DNA from: Fimenecus sp045593645
GTDB lineage: Bacteria; Bacillota; Clostridia; Oscillospirales; Acutalibacteraceae
Assembly: GCA_045593645.1 (NCBI GenBank)
Contig: JAZNWZ010000130.1
Coordinates: 186,001 to 250,000 of the forward strand
Direction: 5' to 3'
DNA: 64,000 nucleotides
Positions 45,088 through 54,028 of this stretch are shown in pieces (positions within the stretch are counted from its first letter, which is position 1; every line of letters begins with the position of its first letter). The notes beneath the pieces were generated by a model that did not search any database, was not told the DNA's origin, and saw only the letters and a program-made list of their open reading frames with translations. A program made the position numbers and the translations under genes.

Positions 45088-45594
45088 TTATTCAAAAGTA
45101 AAGCTTTCTGATGAAATAATATTAACAACTTTTTCCAAAGTTGAAACAGTATTTCGTATGTCTGTCATACTCTGAAGACAGTAAATATGTCCGATAGCAT
45201 CTGCAATCAAATCCTTAATTGCTGAAGACTTATCGTAAGAAAACTCTTTCTTAATAAGGTCTACTTCAAATGGGTCGATGTACTTGCGTCTGTTGTAATA
45301 AACAATATCCTCAAAGTCTTTATCAGGATTTGCTTTTAAGATACAAGCAACTCTTTTGCCGATGTCTTCCAAGTACCAAATACACTTTTTGACATCCTGT
45401 GCAGCCTTTTCTTTCTTTGAAAGATCCGACTCTCCTTTTGAACCTGTGCGATACAAGTATTTTGACTGGCCTACTTCATTTGCGTAAATGTCTTTATAAC
45501 CTTTACAAATAATAGCAAGCAAGTCAATACACTCAATATGTCCGTCACCCTTTTCATAATGCTTTGGGTGATTTACTGCAACTTCGTCTTTCAT
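45088..45594 (-). CDS. DUF3310-family protein, 168 aa
   Basis: VNHPKHYEKGDGHIECIDLLA is the N-HP-x-HY...ECID signature of the DUF3310 family, common in phages and of unknown function. The helical remainder includes YLYRTGSKGESDLSKKEKAAQDVKKCIWYLED, also typical. GAGGAG precedes the ATG, which overlaps the stop of the micro-gene upstream. Confidence 0.8.
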   Translation of the reverse strand: MKDEVAVNHPKHYEKGDGHIECIDLLAIICKGYKDIYANEVGQSKYLYRTGSKGESDLSKKEKAAQDVKKCIWYLEDIGKRVACILKANPDKDFEDIVYYNRRKYIDPFEVDLIKKEFSYDKSSAIKDLIADAIGHIYCLQSMTDIRNTVSTLEKVVNIISSESFTFE

Positions 45595-45749
45595 TCCCGC
45601 TCCTCAAAGTATAAAGTAATTATATCATCGACGTGTCGAACATCGACAAGTACACATTCATCTCGAGCGCAAGATTGAATTTCTTCTGCAATTTTTATTT
45701 TGGTTTCTTCTGGGTCGCCACCTTCATCAAATATAACTCTTGCGAACAT
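45591..45749 (-). CDS. Hypothetical micro-protein, 52 aa
   Basis: MFARVIFDEGGDPEETKIKI starts five bases after TTAATATA with no Shine-Dalgarno site. The stop overlaps the ATG of the DUF3310 gene. Predicted small beta-alpha-beta fold (VIFDEGG...CVLVDVRHVDDIITLYF). Unknown function. Confidence 0.6.
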   Translation of the reverse strand: MFARVIFDEGGDPEETKIKIAEEIQSCARDECVLVDVRHVDDIITLYFEERE

Positions 45750-45754
45750 ATTTA

Positions 45755-45763
45755 TATATTAAC
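45755..45763 (-). promoter_or_regulatory. Class 2 promoter motif
   Basis: GTTAATATA five bases before the ATG of the 52-aa gene. Confidence 0.6.
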
Positions 45764-46661
45764 AAAAGTCTTCTTTGTTTACGACTTCAACAACAAAGTT
45801 ACCGTACTGATAAGTACCTGGGCACGGAAGGAAAGACTGCTTAGTTTTATCCCATTCATCATACCACTTGAACGGCTCACCGTTATTTTCAACATTAAGA
45901 GTATCAACAACATTCCTAAGGAATGAATTGATTGGGTCTTTGTAAGTATCAGTTTTGCGAACATTATCAGCCCAGTATCTCATACCCTCTTTGCGAACAA
46001 GAACGTGGAAACCGCCGCCTGTTCTGATGATAACAACTTTACCTTTACCATAAAGTCGATTACCTACATCACGAAGAACTTTCTCTACGAGTTCAACTTT
46101 TGCAGGATCATTCTTTACTTCATCTGAAAAGTCAAAATCAAACTGTGTCCAAAGATGCTGACTGAGGTTTGTGGCGCGGCAGGTTTTCTTATGAACATCA
46201 AGACCACCAAGCTTTGCAAGCTGTTCAGCAATACCATCACTGTGCTGCTTACGACTTGCATTTACAAGGTCGATAAGAATCTGAAGTGTGTGGTTCATTT
46301 GGTCCATTGCAACTCTGTCTTCGCTTGAAGGATTTACATAAAAGTAAAGTACAAGTGAATTGACTGGGTAAGGATCACCTGTTTCAGTTACCATACCATC
46401 ATAAGGGAATTCATATCTGCGGAAGTATGACTTGAACTGATTGAAATCCCAAATACGATTTTTACCGCGAGGGACAATTACCTGTTCTCTCATCATTTCA
46501 CCGCGACCAAGATGGATGCGGGCTCTTTCTTCCATTGAAACTTTCTTTGCTCTTGAAGCAAGACACATAAGATAAGATTCACCTTCCTGAGGTTTTGTTA
46601 TAACGTGGTCAAAAAACCATTTAAGTTCATTTTCATCTGCGAGAAATTTATAATTTTCCAT
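45759..46661 (-). CDS. Archaeo-eukaryotic primase-like protein, 300 aa
   Basis: LWTQFDFDFSDEV (about 178) gives a DxD pair. VVIIRTGGGFHVLVRKE (about 222-238) matches the sGxxH strand-turn of AEP primases. FLPCPGTYQYGNFVVEVV (about 280) resembles the conserved LPcPGT segment of such enzymes. Together they suggest an AEP/PrimPol-fold enzyme. This is a second primase type beside the DnaG-like one at 2772. GAGGT precedes the ATG. Confidence 0.55.
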   Translation of the reverse strand: MENYKFLADENELKWFFDHVITKPQEGESYLMCLASRAKKVSMEERARIHLGRGEMMREQVIVPRGKNRIWDFNQFKSYFRRYEFPYDGMVTETGDPYPVNSLVLYFYVNPSSEDRVAMDQMNHTLQILIDLVNASRKQHSDGIAEQLAKLGGLDVHKKTCRATNLSQHLWTQFDFDFSDEVKNDPAKVELVEKVLRDVGNRLYGKGKVVIIRTGGGFHVLVRKEGMRYWADNVRKTDTYKDPINSFLRNVVDTLNVENNGEPFKWYDEWDKTKQSFLPCPGTYQYGNFVVEVVNKEDFC

Positions 46662-46669
46662 ATTTACCT

Positions 46670-46768
46670 CTACTTAAGAGTTCTGCGGCAAAGCGGACAT
46701 TTGTCCCCAACTTTTCCAAACCCTTTCCAACAATATTTACAGTAAGTGTAATAACGATTTAAGTTCAT
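46670..46768 (-). CDS. Zinc-ribbon micro-protein, 32 aa
   Basis: MNLNRYYTYCKYCWKGFGKV, then CPLCRRTLK. CKYC and CPLC form a complete zinc ribbon in 32 residues. The ATG overlaps the stop of the 71-aa gene (ATGA). Short but well supported by coupling and motif. Confidence 0.55.
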   Translation of the reverse strand: MNLNRYYTYCKYCWKGFGKVGDKCPLCRRTLK

Positions 46769-46980
46769 TCGTCGCCTGCCTCAGCATCATCACCAATCAA
46801 AACATCCCAACAATCTGGGCAGATACCGCTTATAAACAATTCCCTTTGTCCTGCATTTAACTGCGGTGCAATTTCTGTTATTCGACGTGTGCTTTGTCTC
46901 CAATTGTTCAATTCTTTGAACTGGTCTGTCGTAACGGGAACCTCAATCTTTCGTCCACAAGTTTTACAAATCTTGAACAT
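46765..46980 (-). CDS. Zinc-ribbon protein, 71 aa
   Basis: KICKTCGRKIEV and GICPDCWDVL give C-x2-C...C-x2-C. GGGGG precedes the ATG, and a class 1 promoter lies directly upstream. It heads a run of small zinc-binding genes and the primase-like gene. Confidence 0.65.
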   Translation of the reverse strand: MFKICKTCGRKIEVPVTTDQFKELNNWRQSTRRITEIAPQLNAGQRELFISGICPDCWDVLIGDDAEAGDE

Positions 46981-46990
46981 TACGACCCCC

Positions 46991-47030
46991 TTTACAAATA
47001 TAATATAAAGAGAGTTTTATCAAAGTTTAA
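46991..47030 (-). promoter_or_regulatory. Class 1 promoter (variant)
   Basis: Minus strand AAACTTTG, about 12 bases, CTTTATATTATATTTGTAA. Confidence 0.7.
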
Positions 47031-47559
47031 TAATTTTTTCAGAGTCCATCAAATAAGGTATTCTTGCGGCAAGGCATCTTGAGCCTACAATATTACAATC
47101 GTTATTATAATGTCCTATAACATAGTGATTATTACCCAAAAAGAACCTTATATCTAACGGGATGTCGCATTTAATATTTTCAAAGTTGTGCTTAAACTTT
47201 TTAAGTAATTTGTTCAATAACTTAAACCTTGTGAAGATATTGAACTGATTTCCGTGACATAGGATTCTATTATGAAATTCAGCGTAATCGTAGCCAAAAT
47301 ATGGGTCGGTGTCGCCGCAAATATAAATAGGATGGTGTTTATTGATTTCTTTTATTAAGTCTTTATTATTTTCAATTGCAACTTCACGACTCGATTGAAA
47401 GGTGTCGCCTAATAATACGATTGAATATTGTCTATGTGATTTCAATAATTTAATAAGTTCGTCTGTTTCATCAATCGGTTTTTCATTCAAATGTAAGTCG
47501 GTAATAATTATGTAGGCGTCCTCATTAAGTGTTATACCACTTTTTAATGACGTTTCCAT
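47020..47559 (-). CDS. Calcineurin-like metallophosphoesterase, 179 aa
   Basis: IIITDLHLNEK (D-x-H), IVLLGDTFQ (GD), ICGDTDP (in place of GNHD), ILCHGNQF and YVIGHYNND (GH/H) follow the order of the calcineurin-like fold. The GNHD box is changed to GDTD, so metal binding or activity may differ. GAGGAG is before the ATG, and GTTAATATT is at about 47598-47606. Confidence 0.75.
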   Translation of the reverse strand: METSLKSGITLNEDAYIIITDLHLNEKPIDETDELIKLLKSHRQYSIVLLGDTFQSSREVAIENNKDLIKEINKHHPIYICGDTDPYFGYDYAEFHNRILCHGNQFNIFTRFKLLNKLLKKFKHNFENIKCDIPLDIRFFLGNNHYVIGHYNNDCNIVGSRCLAARIPYLMDSEKIIKL

Positions 47560-47659
47560 TTTTGCTCCTCAACTAGGTTTTATTTAGTCGCAAATCTTGA
47601 TAAAAATATTAACAAAAACCTAGTGACTTTTCACAAACTAAATAAAATAGGAAATTACA

Positions 47660-48538
47660 ATGGACGGCAACAATATAAAGGTTATAACAGACTTTGCAGG
47701 AAGTCACCCAGGTCTGTTTATTTTTACAATGCTTGTACTTCTCGCAGTCGTTGGCTTAATTTGTTTTGGTATTTACAAACTTATCATATTTTTTGTAAAG
47801 AAAGCTGACTTTGAAGTAAAAGCAGGAGACAAAGGATTCAAACTCAAAGGAAGGGACGACAATGCAACTGCTGGCCCAGTTCAAGAGCCTATTCACTTTG
47901 AGAAATTCTACTCAACTCTTTCTACTATAATACAATACTCAATTGACACAGGCTATGAAAATAGCAAAAAGCGTCAGGAATTGTTTGACAGTCAGATGAA
48001 TAAAATAAGAGACAATTCTGATGTTATTCAAACATTTATTATTGAAGGTTACATCTCAAAAGGTGGAACTAATGTGGAAATCGCAAGAGCTTTGTTGTAT
48101 TACTGCTTCCGTGAAAAGGTTATTGCTCCTTTTAGACAAATATGTATTGCTGACCGTCTTGCTGAAAAGACAAAAGAGGAAATTGTAAACAACAACAGAA
48201 ACTTCATTGACACAGCGTACCATAATCTTTGGATTGAGCTTCAGAACTTACTCAACTATTCAAGTGAAAACTCAAGCCTTAGTTCAAACGTTTTAATCGA
48301 ATGCTTGAAAGAGCAAAAAGATTACTTCAAGAAGATGCTTGTAAACTCTTTGGAATACGCTTATGATGAAGCTGTTAAATGCTTAAAAGAAGTACATAAT
48401 AACAACGACGTTCTTGATGATAAGATTAAGAACGTCCTCAAGATACATTTTGATAAAACTGTAAACAGTGAGGACTTACCGGAGACATTGATTGACGAGG
48501 ATTTAATAATGCCTCCGAACAGCGTTGTGGGAGTTTAA
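47660..48538 (+). CDS. Single-pass membrane protein, 292 aa
   Basis: One N-terminal transmembrane helix (about 18-45, LFIFTMLVLLAVVGLICFGIY) and a large helical cytoplasmic domain with several coiled-coil-like helices. First of three plus-strand membrane-protein genes. CTAAATAA lies about 14 bases upstream and the ribosome site is weak (AGGAAATT). Confidence 0.65.
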   Translation: MDGNNIKVITDFAGSHPGLFIFTMLVLLAVVGLICFGIYKLIIFFVKKADFEVKAGDKGFKLKGRDDNATAGPVQEPIHFEKFYSTLSTIIQYSIDTGYENSKKRQELFDSQMNKIRDNSDVIQTFIIEGYISKGGTNVEIARALLYYCFREKVIAPFRQICIADRLAEKTKEEIVNNNRNFIDTAYHNLWIELQNLLNYSSENSSLSSNVLIECLKEQKDYFKKMLVNSLEYAYDEAVKCLKEVHNNNDVLDDKIKNVLKIHFDKTVNSEDLPETLIDEDLIMPPNSVVGV

Positions 48539-48539
48539 T

Positions 48540-49181
48540 ATGGAACAGACCCTATTTTTTATTGAAATGATTTTCTTGACTCTTGTGTTGTTCAAGACAA
48601 TCTTCAATAAAAAATATTATCTTAAGACAGGCGGATTTTGGTTTTATATATTCTTTGTAGCTTTCTATGGCACCTATAGATACTTGTACTGCTATGCGCC
48701 TATTGATAAATTTTTCGATATGATTAAAGACCTTGTATGTATAGGTGCTTTCACATATCTTGAAAAATATTATTTTAAGGAAACTTTTAACACAAAGAGT
48801 AGATCGTTATACAAAAACTTACAAAGAAGAAGCCGTGTTACTGCCGCATTCTCAATAAGTTCGACTGCAGTTCTTATAATTGTAGCGCTTATGGTTGGCC
48901 TTTATTCAATAATCAATACATTTCATTATTTTGCAGTTGCAGCGCTTACATTTATTTGTGTAGATATGATGATATTCTCGCTCAATTCAACAAAAGATCG
49001 AAAGCCTTTATACATTTTATTTATTTTGCTTGAATTGATACAGCAACTTATACTATCATTAAACTTTACAATGTGTTGGAACTACGTTATTGTTGGTCCT
49101 ATTTTAGCAACAATTAAAATACTTCAATGTGCAATACTTTTTTATAACGTACTCTTCGTGAAAGAGGTGATATATGAGTGA
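48540..49181 (+). CDS. Multi-pass membrane protein, 214 aa
   Basis: The start at 48540 follows GGAG. About six hydrophobic helices over the whole length, with a basic loop (YKNLQRRSRV). No family. It overlaps the next gene by eight bases. Similar layout to the 305-aa protein suggests a related pair. Confidence 0.65.
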   Translation: MEQTLFFIEMIFLTLVLFKTIFNKKYYLKTGGFWFYIFFVAFYGTYRYLYCYAPIDKFFDMIKDLVCIGAFTYLEKYYFKETFNTKSRSLYKNLQRRSRVTAAFSISSTAVLIIVALMVGLYSIINTFHYFAVAALTFICVDMMIFSLNSTKDRKPLYILFILLELIQQLILSLNFTMCWNYVIVGPILATIKILQCAILFYNVLFVKEVIYE

Positions 49182-50091
49182 ATTGATTAGTTTAATAATT
49201 TTTATTATTGTTGATGTACTTGCCGCACATTCTTTCCCACAGTTTTACGGGGCAGTTATGAATACGACATCAGCTGTTTGCATTATTTATGTTCTCTTCT
49301 TAAGAACTTATATGTTGTTGATAAAAGATAAGACTGTATCAACAAATAAGAAAAACTTCATTATGGCTTCAACTTATGCAATAATGACATTTAATGCAAT
49401 TATTGCAGTTATGTTTTATCATATGAATATGACACCAAGCGGCAGATTATTTACACAAGTATTTACTTATGCTGCGGCGTTATTGATGTTGGGCTTTACA
49501 AAGTATAATGAGTTTAAGGACCGTAAACTTTATGGAAAAGTTTATACTGCTCTTACTTGCATTGACATTTTGTTTATAGGAGCTTACTTAATTGTTGACT
49601 TTATGGTAACACCTAATGACTTTGTTGTAAATCACGACAGTGCATTGTTCAGTTTGTGTTTGTTATTTATACCTATAATGATTAACAACTGCATCATTTC
49701 ATACTTCAAAGATTATTGGCTTCATAAGAAAGTATTAGTAAGTAAGTTGACAACAAAAGTAAAATGTAATAGAGAAAGAAACTTGTTAGCTGAAGGACGT
49801 GATATGTACAACAGTCGAACATTTAGAGAAGTTGCTTATGTTCTCGATAATGCTCCAATAAGATTGATTGAAGTTGCACACATCATAAAGATTACGCACG
49901 ACATAATGATTGCAAACGGAAGATCGACTGAAGATGCAGTTGAGTTCTCTTCAAGATTTGGCGGTATTATATATCTTCAATTTATGAAAAGAAGATACGA
50001 CTTTAGTATGCTCTTCAGACCTATCGTAAAATTATTGCAAACTTATAACAAGTACGATAATAATAACAGAAACTTGAAGTTGTCTATTTAA
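49174..50091 (+). CDS. Multi-pass membrane protein, 305 aa
   Basis: About six transmembrane helices in residues 1-185, then a soluble helical domain of about 120 residues (KVKCNRERNLLAEGRDMYNS...). AGAGGTG precedes the ATG. Last gene of the membrane trio, overlapping the convergent HAD gene by eight bases. Function unknown. Confidence 0.65.
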   Translation: MSELISLIIFIIVDVLAAHSFPQFYGAVMNTTSAVCIIYVLFLRTYMLLIKDKTVSTNKKNFIMASTYAIMTFNAIIAVMFYHMNMTPSGRLFTQVFTYAAALLMLGFTKYNEFKDRKLYGKVYTALTCIDILFIGAYLIVDFMVTPNDFVVNHDSALFSLCLLFIPIMINNCIISYFKDYWLHKKVLVSKLTTKVKCNRERNLLAEGRDMYNSRTFREVAYVLDNAPIRLIEVAHIIKITHDIMIANGRSTEDAVEFSSRFGGIIYLQFMKRRYDFSMLFRPIVKLLQTYNKYDNNNRNLKLSI

Positions 50092-50578
50092 CTTCTTTGT
50101 CAGCCCAATAATTTTTTAAGAAGTCAATCTTCTCAAATATAAGCTTTTCAATCTGGGGCCAATCAAGATTGTTTTCATCAATCTTTGGTACTCCAATATT
50201 CAAATCATCAACATAACAGCTGCAAGATATTTTACTGTTTATTGTGTAATGAACTGGGAAAGACTTTTTCTTATTAAGATTGTTTTTAATTGAAAATCCA
50301 TCTCTTTTTGGCAAGAACACTTCATTAAGCTGATAACGACAAAGATAATCTTTTACATAAGTCCAGTTGTCGATATTATCCAAATCTCTTGCGGTATGAA
50401 TAACAATTAAAATCTGATTGTCAGGCTCCGCATAATTGTGTTCGTGAATGTGATTATAAAAATCAACAAAGCCTTGCTGAGGCGGAGGGAAATCCATACC
50501 TCCTTCAGGTTTTGTTGTGACTGTTCCGTCAAAGTCAACGCCTACGATAAAAGGCTCATCTTTACTGTATAGTGTCAT
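50084..50578 (-). CDS. HAD-superfamily phosphatase-like protein, 164 aa
   Basis: The start at 50578 follows TTGAGGAAG. FIVGVDFDGTVTTK is HAD motif I (DxDGT), IVIHTARDLDNI motif II (T-x-R), and CSCYVDDLNIGVPKI motif IV (DD). A conserved Lys is expected in the KRDGFSIKNNLNKK stretch. Substrate unknown. It overlaps the nrdG gene by 17 bases. Confidence 0.75.
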   Translation of the reverse strand: MTLYSKDEPFIVGVDFDGTVTTKPEGGMDFPPPQQGFVDFYNHIHEHNYAEPDNQILIVIHTARDLDNIDNWTYVKDYLCRYQLNEVFLPKRDGFSIKNNLNKKKSFPVHYTINSKISCSCYVDDLNIGVPKIDENNLDWPQIEKLIFEKIDFLKNYWADKEVK

Positions 50579-51077
50579 TATCTTCCTCAATGGCAAAGCC
50601 ATTTCGCTTAAGTCTTATATGTTGATTTGAAGAGCCACGAAGTTTAAGTCTTGTATCTCTCAAGTCTTCAATATAAGGTCCATCAATAAGAACATCAATG
50701 TCGTGCAAGATAGTTTTCATTTCAGCATTATCAAGCGGCAGGTCTTCATATTCATAACCTGTCCAAACATATATTCTGATGTTCGGGTATTTTTCTCTTA
50801 CTGCTCTAATGATTGTTGAGACATCCTTTAAGTTTTCAGGACAAAGAGGCTCTCCTCCCAAAACTGAAAAGTTGCGTTCAATATCATTCTTTCCTATAAG
50901 ATACACAAGTCTGTCGATGATGTCAATAATGTTCTCATCTTCTCCAAAATTGTAATCCCATAAGTTTGCATTATGACAACCTTTACATTTATGCGGGCAG
51001 CCTGCAGTAAATAAAGATACTGCAACGCCGCTGTCGCAATCAACGATGTCGTCTTCGACTATTCCTCCGATGTGCAT
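50562..51077 (-). CDS. nrdG: Anaerobic ribonucleotide reductase activating protein
   Basis: 171 aa. SLFTAGCPHKCKGCHN is the NrdG radical-SAM cluster motif (C-x3-C-x2-C). FSVLGGEPLCPENL is the GGE box, IYVWTGYEYEDL and DVLIDGPYIEDLRD are typical of NrdG, and KLRGSSNQHI matches its C-terminal RGSxNQ motif. It would generate the glycyl radical on NrdD in anaerobic hosts. nrdD is not in the window. It overlaps its neighbours on both sides. Confidence 0.92.
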   Translation of the reverse strand: MHIGGIVEDDIVDCDSGVAVSLFTAGCPHKCKGCHNANLWDYNFGEDENIIDIIDRLVYLIGKNDIERNFSVLGGEPLCPENLKDVSTIIRAVREKYPNIRIYVWTGYEYEDLPLDNAEMKTILHDIDVLIDGPYIEDLRDTRLKLRGSSNQHIRLKRNGFAIEEDNDTIQ

Positions 51078-51709
51078 TCTGCTCCCTCATCAATCATTGT
51101 ATAAGTTGCTTCAGCAACATAATCAGTTGCCTTATCGTCTTCACTTGGCTCTTTCAATTCTTTTGTCTGATAATAAGATTCTTTCAAGTCAAGACCCAAC
51201 TCTCTATGGGTTCTTTTTATCTTAAGTGCAAATGTTTTCTCTCGAACATTTCCAACGTTGAAATGTTCAATCATCCAGTAAAGGACTTCTCTTGCAACTT
51301 CGTGAGGATAGTGTCCTGCATCATCAATATAATAAGAATTGCCAAAGCCTACCTGACAAGTCCACTGAAACTTACCTTCAAACCACTGAAACTTAATTGA
51401 ATTACGAAACTTGTTTCTTTTCTTGTCCCAATACCTTGGCGTATAAACTCCATAAATCTGTTCACCAAAAGTATTGCGCCAATGCTCAGGTGCAAAAGCA
51501 AATGCTCCACTTTCCGAAAGTTCAATATTTGCAACTAAACCACTTTTCAAATGAATATGGTCTTCTTCAGCCCAAGTAGGATTTGTAGGTGTACCGAACA
51601 CAAACTCAATGTCTGCTTCACGGTCATCTGTTGCTTTATCAATTTCAAGATACGCATCAGCGATACATTTGAAAATCTTCTTTAGTTTTTCTTTTTGCCA
51701 ATAATTCAT
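51059..51709 (-). CDS. Hypothetical protein, 216 aa
   Basis: A mixed fold with an aromatic-rich middle (FQWFEGKFQWTCQVGFGNSYYIDDAGHYPHE) and an acidic C-terminus. No recognised family. Its end overlaps nrdG by 19 bases and its start overlaps the 128-aa gene by four, so it belongs to the nrdG operon. Confidence 0.6.
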   Translation of the reverse strand: MNYWQKEKLKKIFKCIADAYLEIDKATDDREADIEFVFGTPTNPTWAEEDHIHLKSGLVANIELSESGAFAFAPEHWRNTFGEQIYGVYTPRYWDKKRNKFRNSIKFQWFEGKFQWTCQVGFGNSYYIDDAGHYPHEVAREVLYWMIEHFNVGNVREKTFALKIKRTHRELGLDLKESYYQTKELKEPSEDDKATDYVAEATYTMIDEGAECTSEE

Positions 51710-52092
51710 AATTTATACTCCAAACATACAATGTTTTTACATTCATTCAAGAAAGTAATTTTTGGATTGTTTGCCGCAATTACCTGCTCCCGATTATCAA
51801 GGTGATGATGTGTTATAATATGATTATAACATATTTCCTTCAAAAAGTTCCAATACTTTTTATTATGCAAGAACTTTTTGATTGCTTCATTCTCTTCAAA
51901 GTCTATTGTGTTAAATCTGAACTCAAGATGCTCATTACTTAATAAGAAATTACCAATGTCCATTGAGCGGGCGAGGTTGACAACAATCCAAGCAAACATT
52001 TTTTGCTTATCAGTTTTACAGCCTTGAACTGCGCAATTAAAACACCAATCAATTTCATAAACATTTAAGAGTCTTACTTCACTTTCTGTCAT
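51706..52092 (-). CDS. Hypothetical protein, 128 aa
   Basis: The start at 52092 (MTESEVRLL) follows AGAAGGA and overlaps the stop of the 224-aa gene (ATGA). Contains IDWCFNCAVQGCKTDK, a Cys cluster, and a helical C-terminus with HIITHHHLDN. Unknown. Confidence 0.55.
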   Translation of the reverse strand: MTESEVRLLNVYEIDWCFNCAVQGCKTDKQKMFAWIVVNLARSMDIGNFLLSNEHLEFRFNTIDFEENEAIKKFLHNKKYWNFLKEICYNHIITHHHLDNREQVIAANNPKITFLNECKNIVCLEYKL

Positions 52093-52763
52093 TTGAAATC
52101 CTTCTCCATTTTGTGGTAATCGGCAATAGCAAAACACATATCACGAATAACAGGATGCCATTCACCTTGATTTTGATAACCCCATTCACCTGTCTCAAAG
52201 TTGATTGAGAAAGCACAATAACCGTTTTCAGAACAATACTTTACAAACTGCTCACGATAACGAGTATGCATAGCATCGTGAATGCCGTAAAAGAAATGTG
52301 GGATAACATATTCTTCGAAAAACCAACAAGCTTTGCGGAAGTCCTTATCAATATGAAACTTCATTACGTCAGGTTTTTCGTTGATGCGTGCAATGATTGC
52401 TTTCCAAATTGCATCGTTATCACCCCAATAATTTTTCTGCTTTTTGCAAAAATTAAAATCAAACTTTTCTTTATTCTTTTTGGCTTTGCGAGCCCACTGA
52501 ATTGCTTCAATAACTTTTGTTGAGAGGAACTGTTTTTCTTCGTCATCAATCCAACTGTGTCTTGCAAGATGAATTGACTGTCCTTGTGGATTTGTTGCAA
52601 TTGACGCAGTAAGATGTGTGTAATATGGTATTAAGTCGCGTTCGTTATTGATTGCGACTCTTGCGTCTCCCATATACACTTTTGCTTTTTCAACGATTTC
52701 TTTTGGGTTGTTGTGCATTTCACACCAATCACAGAAATCTGACTTTCCTGTCCATTTACTCAT
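52089..52763 (-). CDS. Hypothetical protein, 224 aa
   Basis: Of two ATGs after AAGGAG, the second (52763, MSKWTGK) has the right spacing. Contains CDWCEMHNN near the N-terminus, Trp-rich helices, and HFFYGIHDAMHTRY (about 165), a His-rich segment. No family is recognised. GTTAATATT is at about 52808-52816. Confidence 0.55.
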   Translation of the reverse strand: MSKWTGKSDFCDWCEMHNNPKEIVEKAKVYMGDARVAINNERDLIPYYTHLTASIATNPQGQSIHLARHSWIDDEEKQFLSTKVIEAIQWARKAKKNKEKFDFNFCKKQKNYWGDNDAIWKAIIARINEKPDVMKFHIDKDFRKACWFFEEYVIPHFFYGIHDAMHTRYREQFVKYCSENGYCAFSINFETGEWGYQNQGEWHPVIRDMCFAIADYHKMEKDFK

Positions 52764-52814
52764 ATTCATCTCCTTTTGACAGTACAAGCTGTCAGTAATA
52801 GGTCTAAATAAATA

Positions 52815-53006
52815 TTAACTTTTCTTTTCAAACTTAGGGCATCCTTTACAAGGTCTTTCCAAGTCAAGGTCACATTGTTTCAAATAAAGATTATGTTCAG
52901 GTGCTGAAAAGATGTACCCGTACTTACAAAAGAAGAATGGGTCTTCTTCCATTTTATACTCAACGTACTCATTCTCTTTTGCGTTTGTTGTCAACTTTGT
53001 TTCCAT
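52815..53006 (-). CDS. Cys-rich small protein, 63 aa
   Basis: FFFCKYGYIF and KQCDLDLERPCKGCPKF hold four cysteines spaced for zinc or an iron-sulfur cluster. AGAGGAG precedes the ATG. Overlaps the membrane micro-gene upstream by 38 bases. Confidence 0.6.
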   Translation of the reverse strand: METKLTTNAKENEYVEYKMEEDPFFFCKYGYIFSAPEHNLYLKQCDLDLERPCKGCPKFEKKS

Positions 53007-53133
53007 TAGGTCTCCTCTTTTCCGCTTGATAATCTTGTATCAGCCAACCAATAACAATTACAACAACAAGTAAGACTGATACCATACAACCTGCGAGAAG
53101 AATACATAAAAGTCCTTTAATCAAATCAATCAT
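52969..53133 (-). CDS. Small membrane protein, 54 aa
   Basis: MIDLIKGLLCILLAGCMVSV continues as a Val/Ile-rich transmembrane helix to about residue 32, then a basic tail (EKRRPNGNKVDNKRKRE). Its start overlaps the stop of the 300-aa gene. Unknown function; holin-like size but no other evidence. Confidence 0.55.
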   Translation of the reverse strand: MIDLIKGLLCILLAGCMVSVLLVVVIVIGWLIQDYQAEKRRPNGNKVDNKRKRE

Positions 53134-54028
53134 AGTTATCATATACTATTGGCTGATAACGGAGCATCACTTTTCCGTCATAATATTCAACTCTTAAAGA
53201 ATGCCAAAATTCTTCAAAGCGATCTTTATGTCCTTCTCTTTCACAATTAAGAACAAAATGAATTATATTCTGCAAAGACTTATCGCGGAACTCTTGAATT
53301 GCAAATCTCTTTTCTTCAAGGTCAGTACAATCAACATCATCAAAGTAGCCTTGCTTCCTCTCAAGGTCGAACACTTCTTCCCAATCGAATTCTGCAGCAA
53401 TACCAACAATATCCATAACACTTTCAACTTTCATTTTCAAGTTTGGGTCAATTCTTGGCTTTTCAGGTTCTTTCTTTTCTTCTGCTACAACTGCTTCTTC
53501 GTCTTTCTTAATTACATCTTTTGCAAGACAAATATTGTAATGCCTCATCCACTCTTTGTTCTTCATAATAATAGGGAGACTATGTTCCTTTGCGTAATTT
53601 GATAAAAGTGTTCTAGTGTCTTCATTCAACTTATTGTACTTGTAAAAGTTTTCAATAGTGATTTCAAAGTTTTCCAAAATTTCAATTACCGCGCCGACAT
53701 CACAATGTGCTCTGAATAAGAAGTTCCAAATATTGTCAATTGCTACAGGACGATAATTGATTAAAATATCTTTAGTCCCAAGGTCACGATAAACTTCAAA
53801 AGGGAATGCCTCAACAAATTCTTTACTGACAACTTCTCTATCGATGCATTCATATATTTGTGGAATGGCGCGTGTCATTAACACATCCCATTCTTTATCA
53901 GTAAGTTGTGCATCATCTTTAAGATGATGTCCTTTTGCCCAACTACGAATATCATCGAGCTTAATCATTTTTGAGGCGCTCCAAATGCTTTCATCAAAAT
54001 ATGAAGTAAGTGATTTCATTTCTGTCAT
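53126..54028 (-). CDS. Hypothetical protein, 300 aa
   Basis: The start at 54028 follows AAGAGGA and overlaps the upstream stop (TAATGA). Helical N-terminal two thirds, a Glu/Lys/Pro linker (about 190-205), and a second helical domain. MKSLTSYFDESIWSAS at the start resembles the N-terminus of the 638-aa protein (MKSFSSTLIGALNKSVWVA). No family. Confidence 0.6.
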   Translation of the reverse strand: MTEMKSLTSYFDESIWSASKMIKLDDIRSWAKGHHLKDDAQLTDKEWDVLMTRAIPQIYECIDREVVSKEFVEAFPFEVYRDLGTKDILINYRPVAIDNIWNFLFRAHCDVGAVIEILENFEITIENFYKYNKLNEDTRTLLSNYAKEHSLPIIMKNKEWMRHYNICLAKDVIKKDEEAVVAEEKKEPEKPRIDPNLKMKVESVMDIVGIAAEFDWEEVFDLERKQGYFDDVDCTDLEEKRFAIQEFRDKSLQNIIHFVLNCEREGHKDRFEEFWHSLRVEYYDGKVMLRYQPIVYDNYD

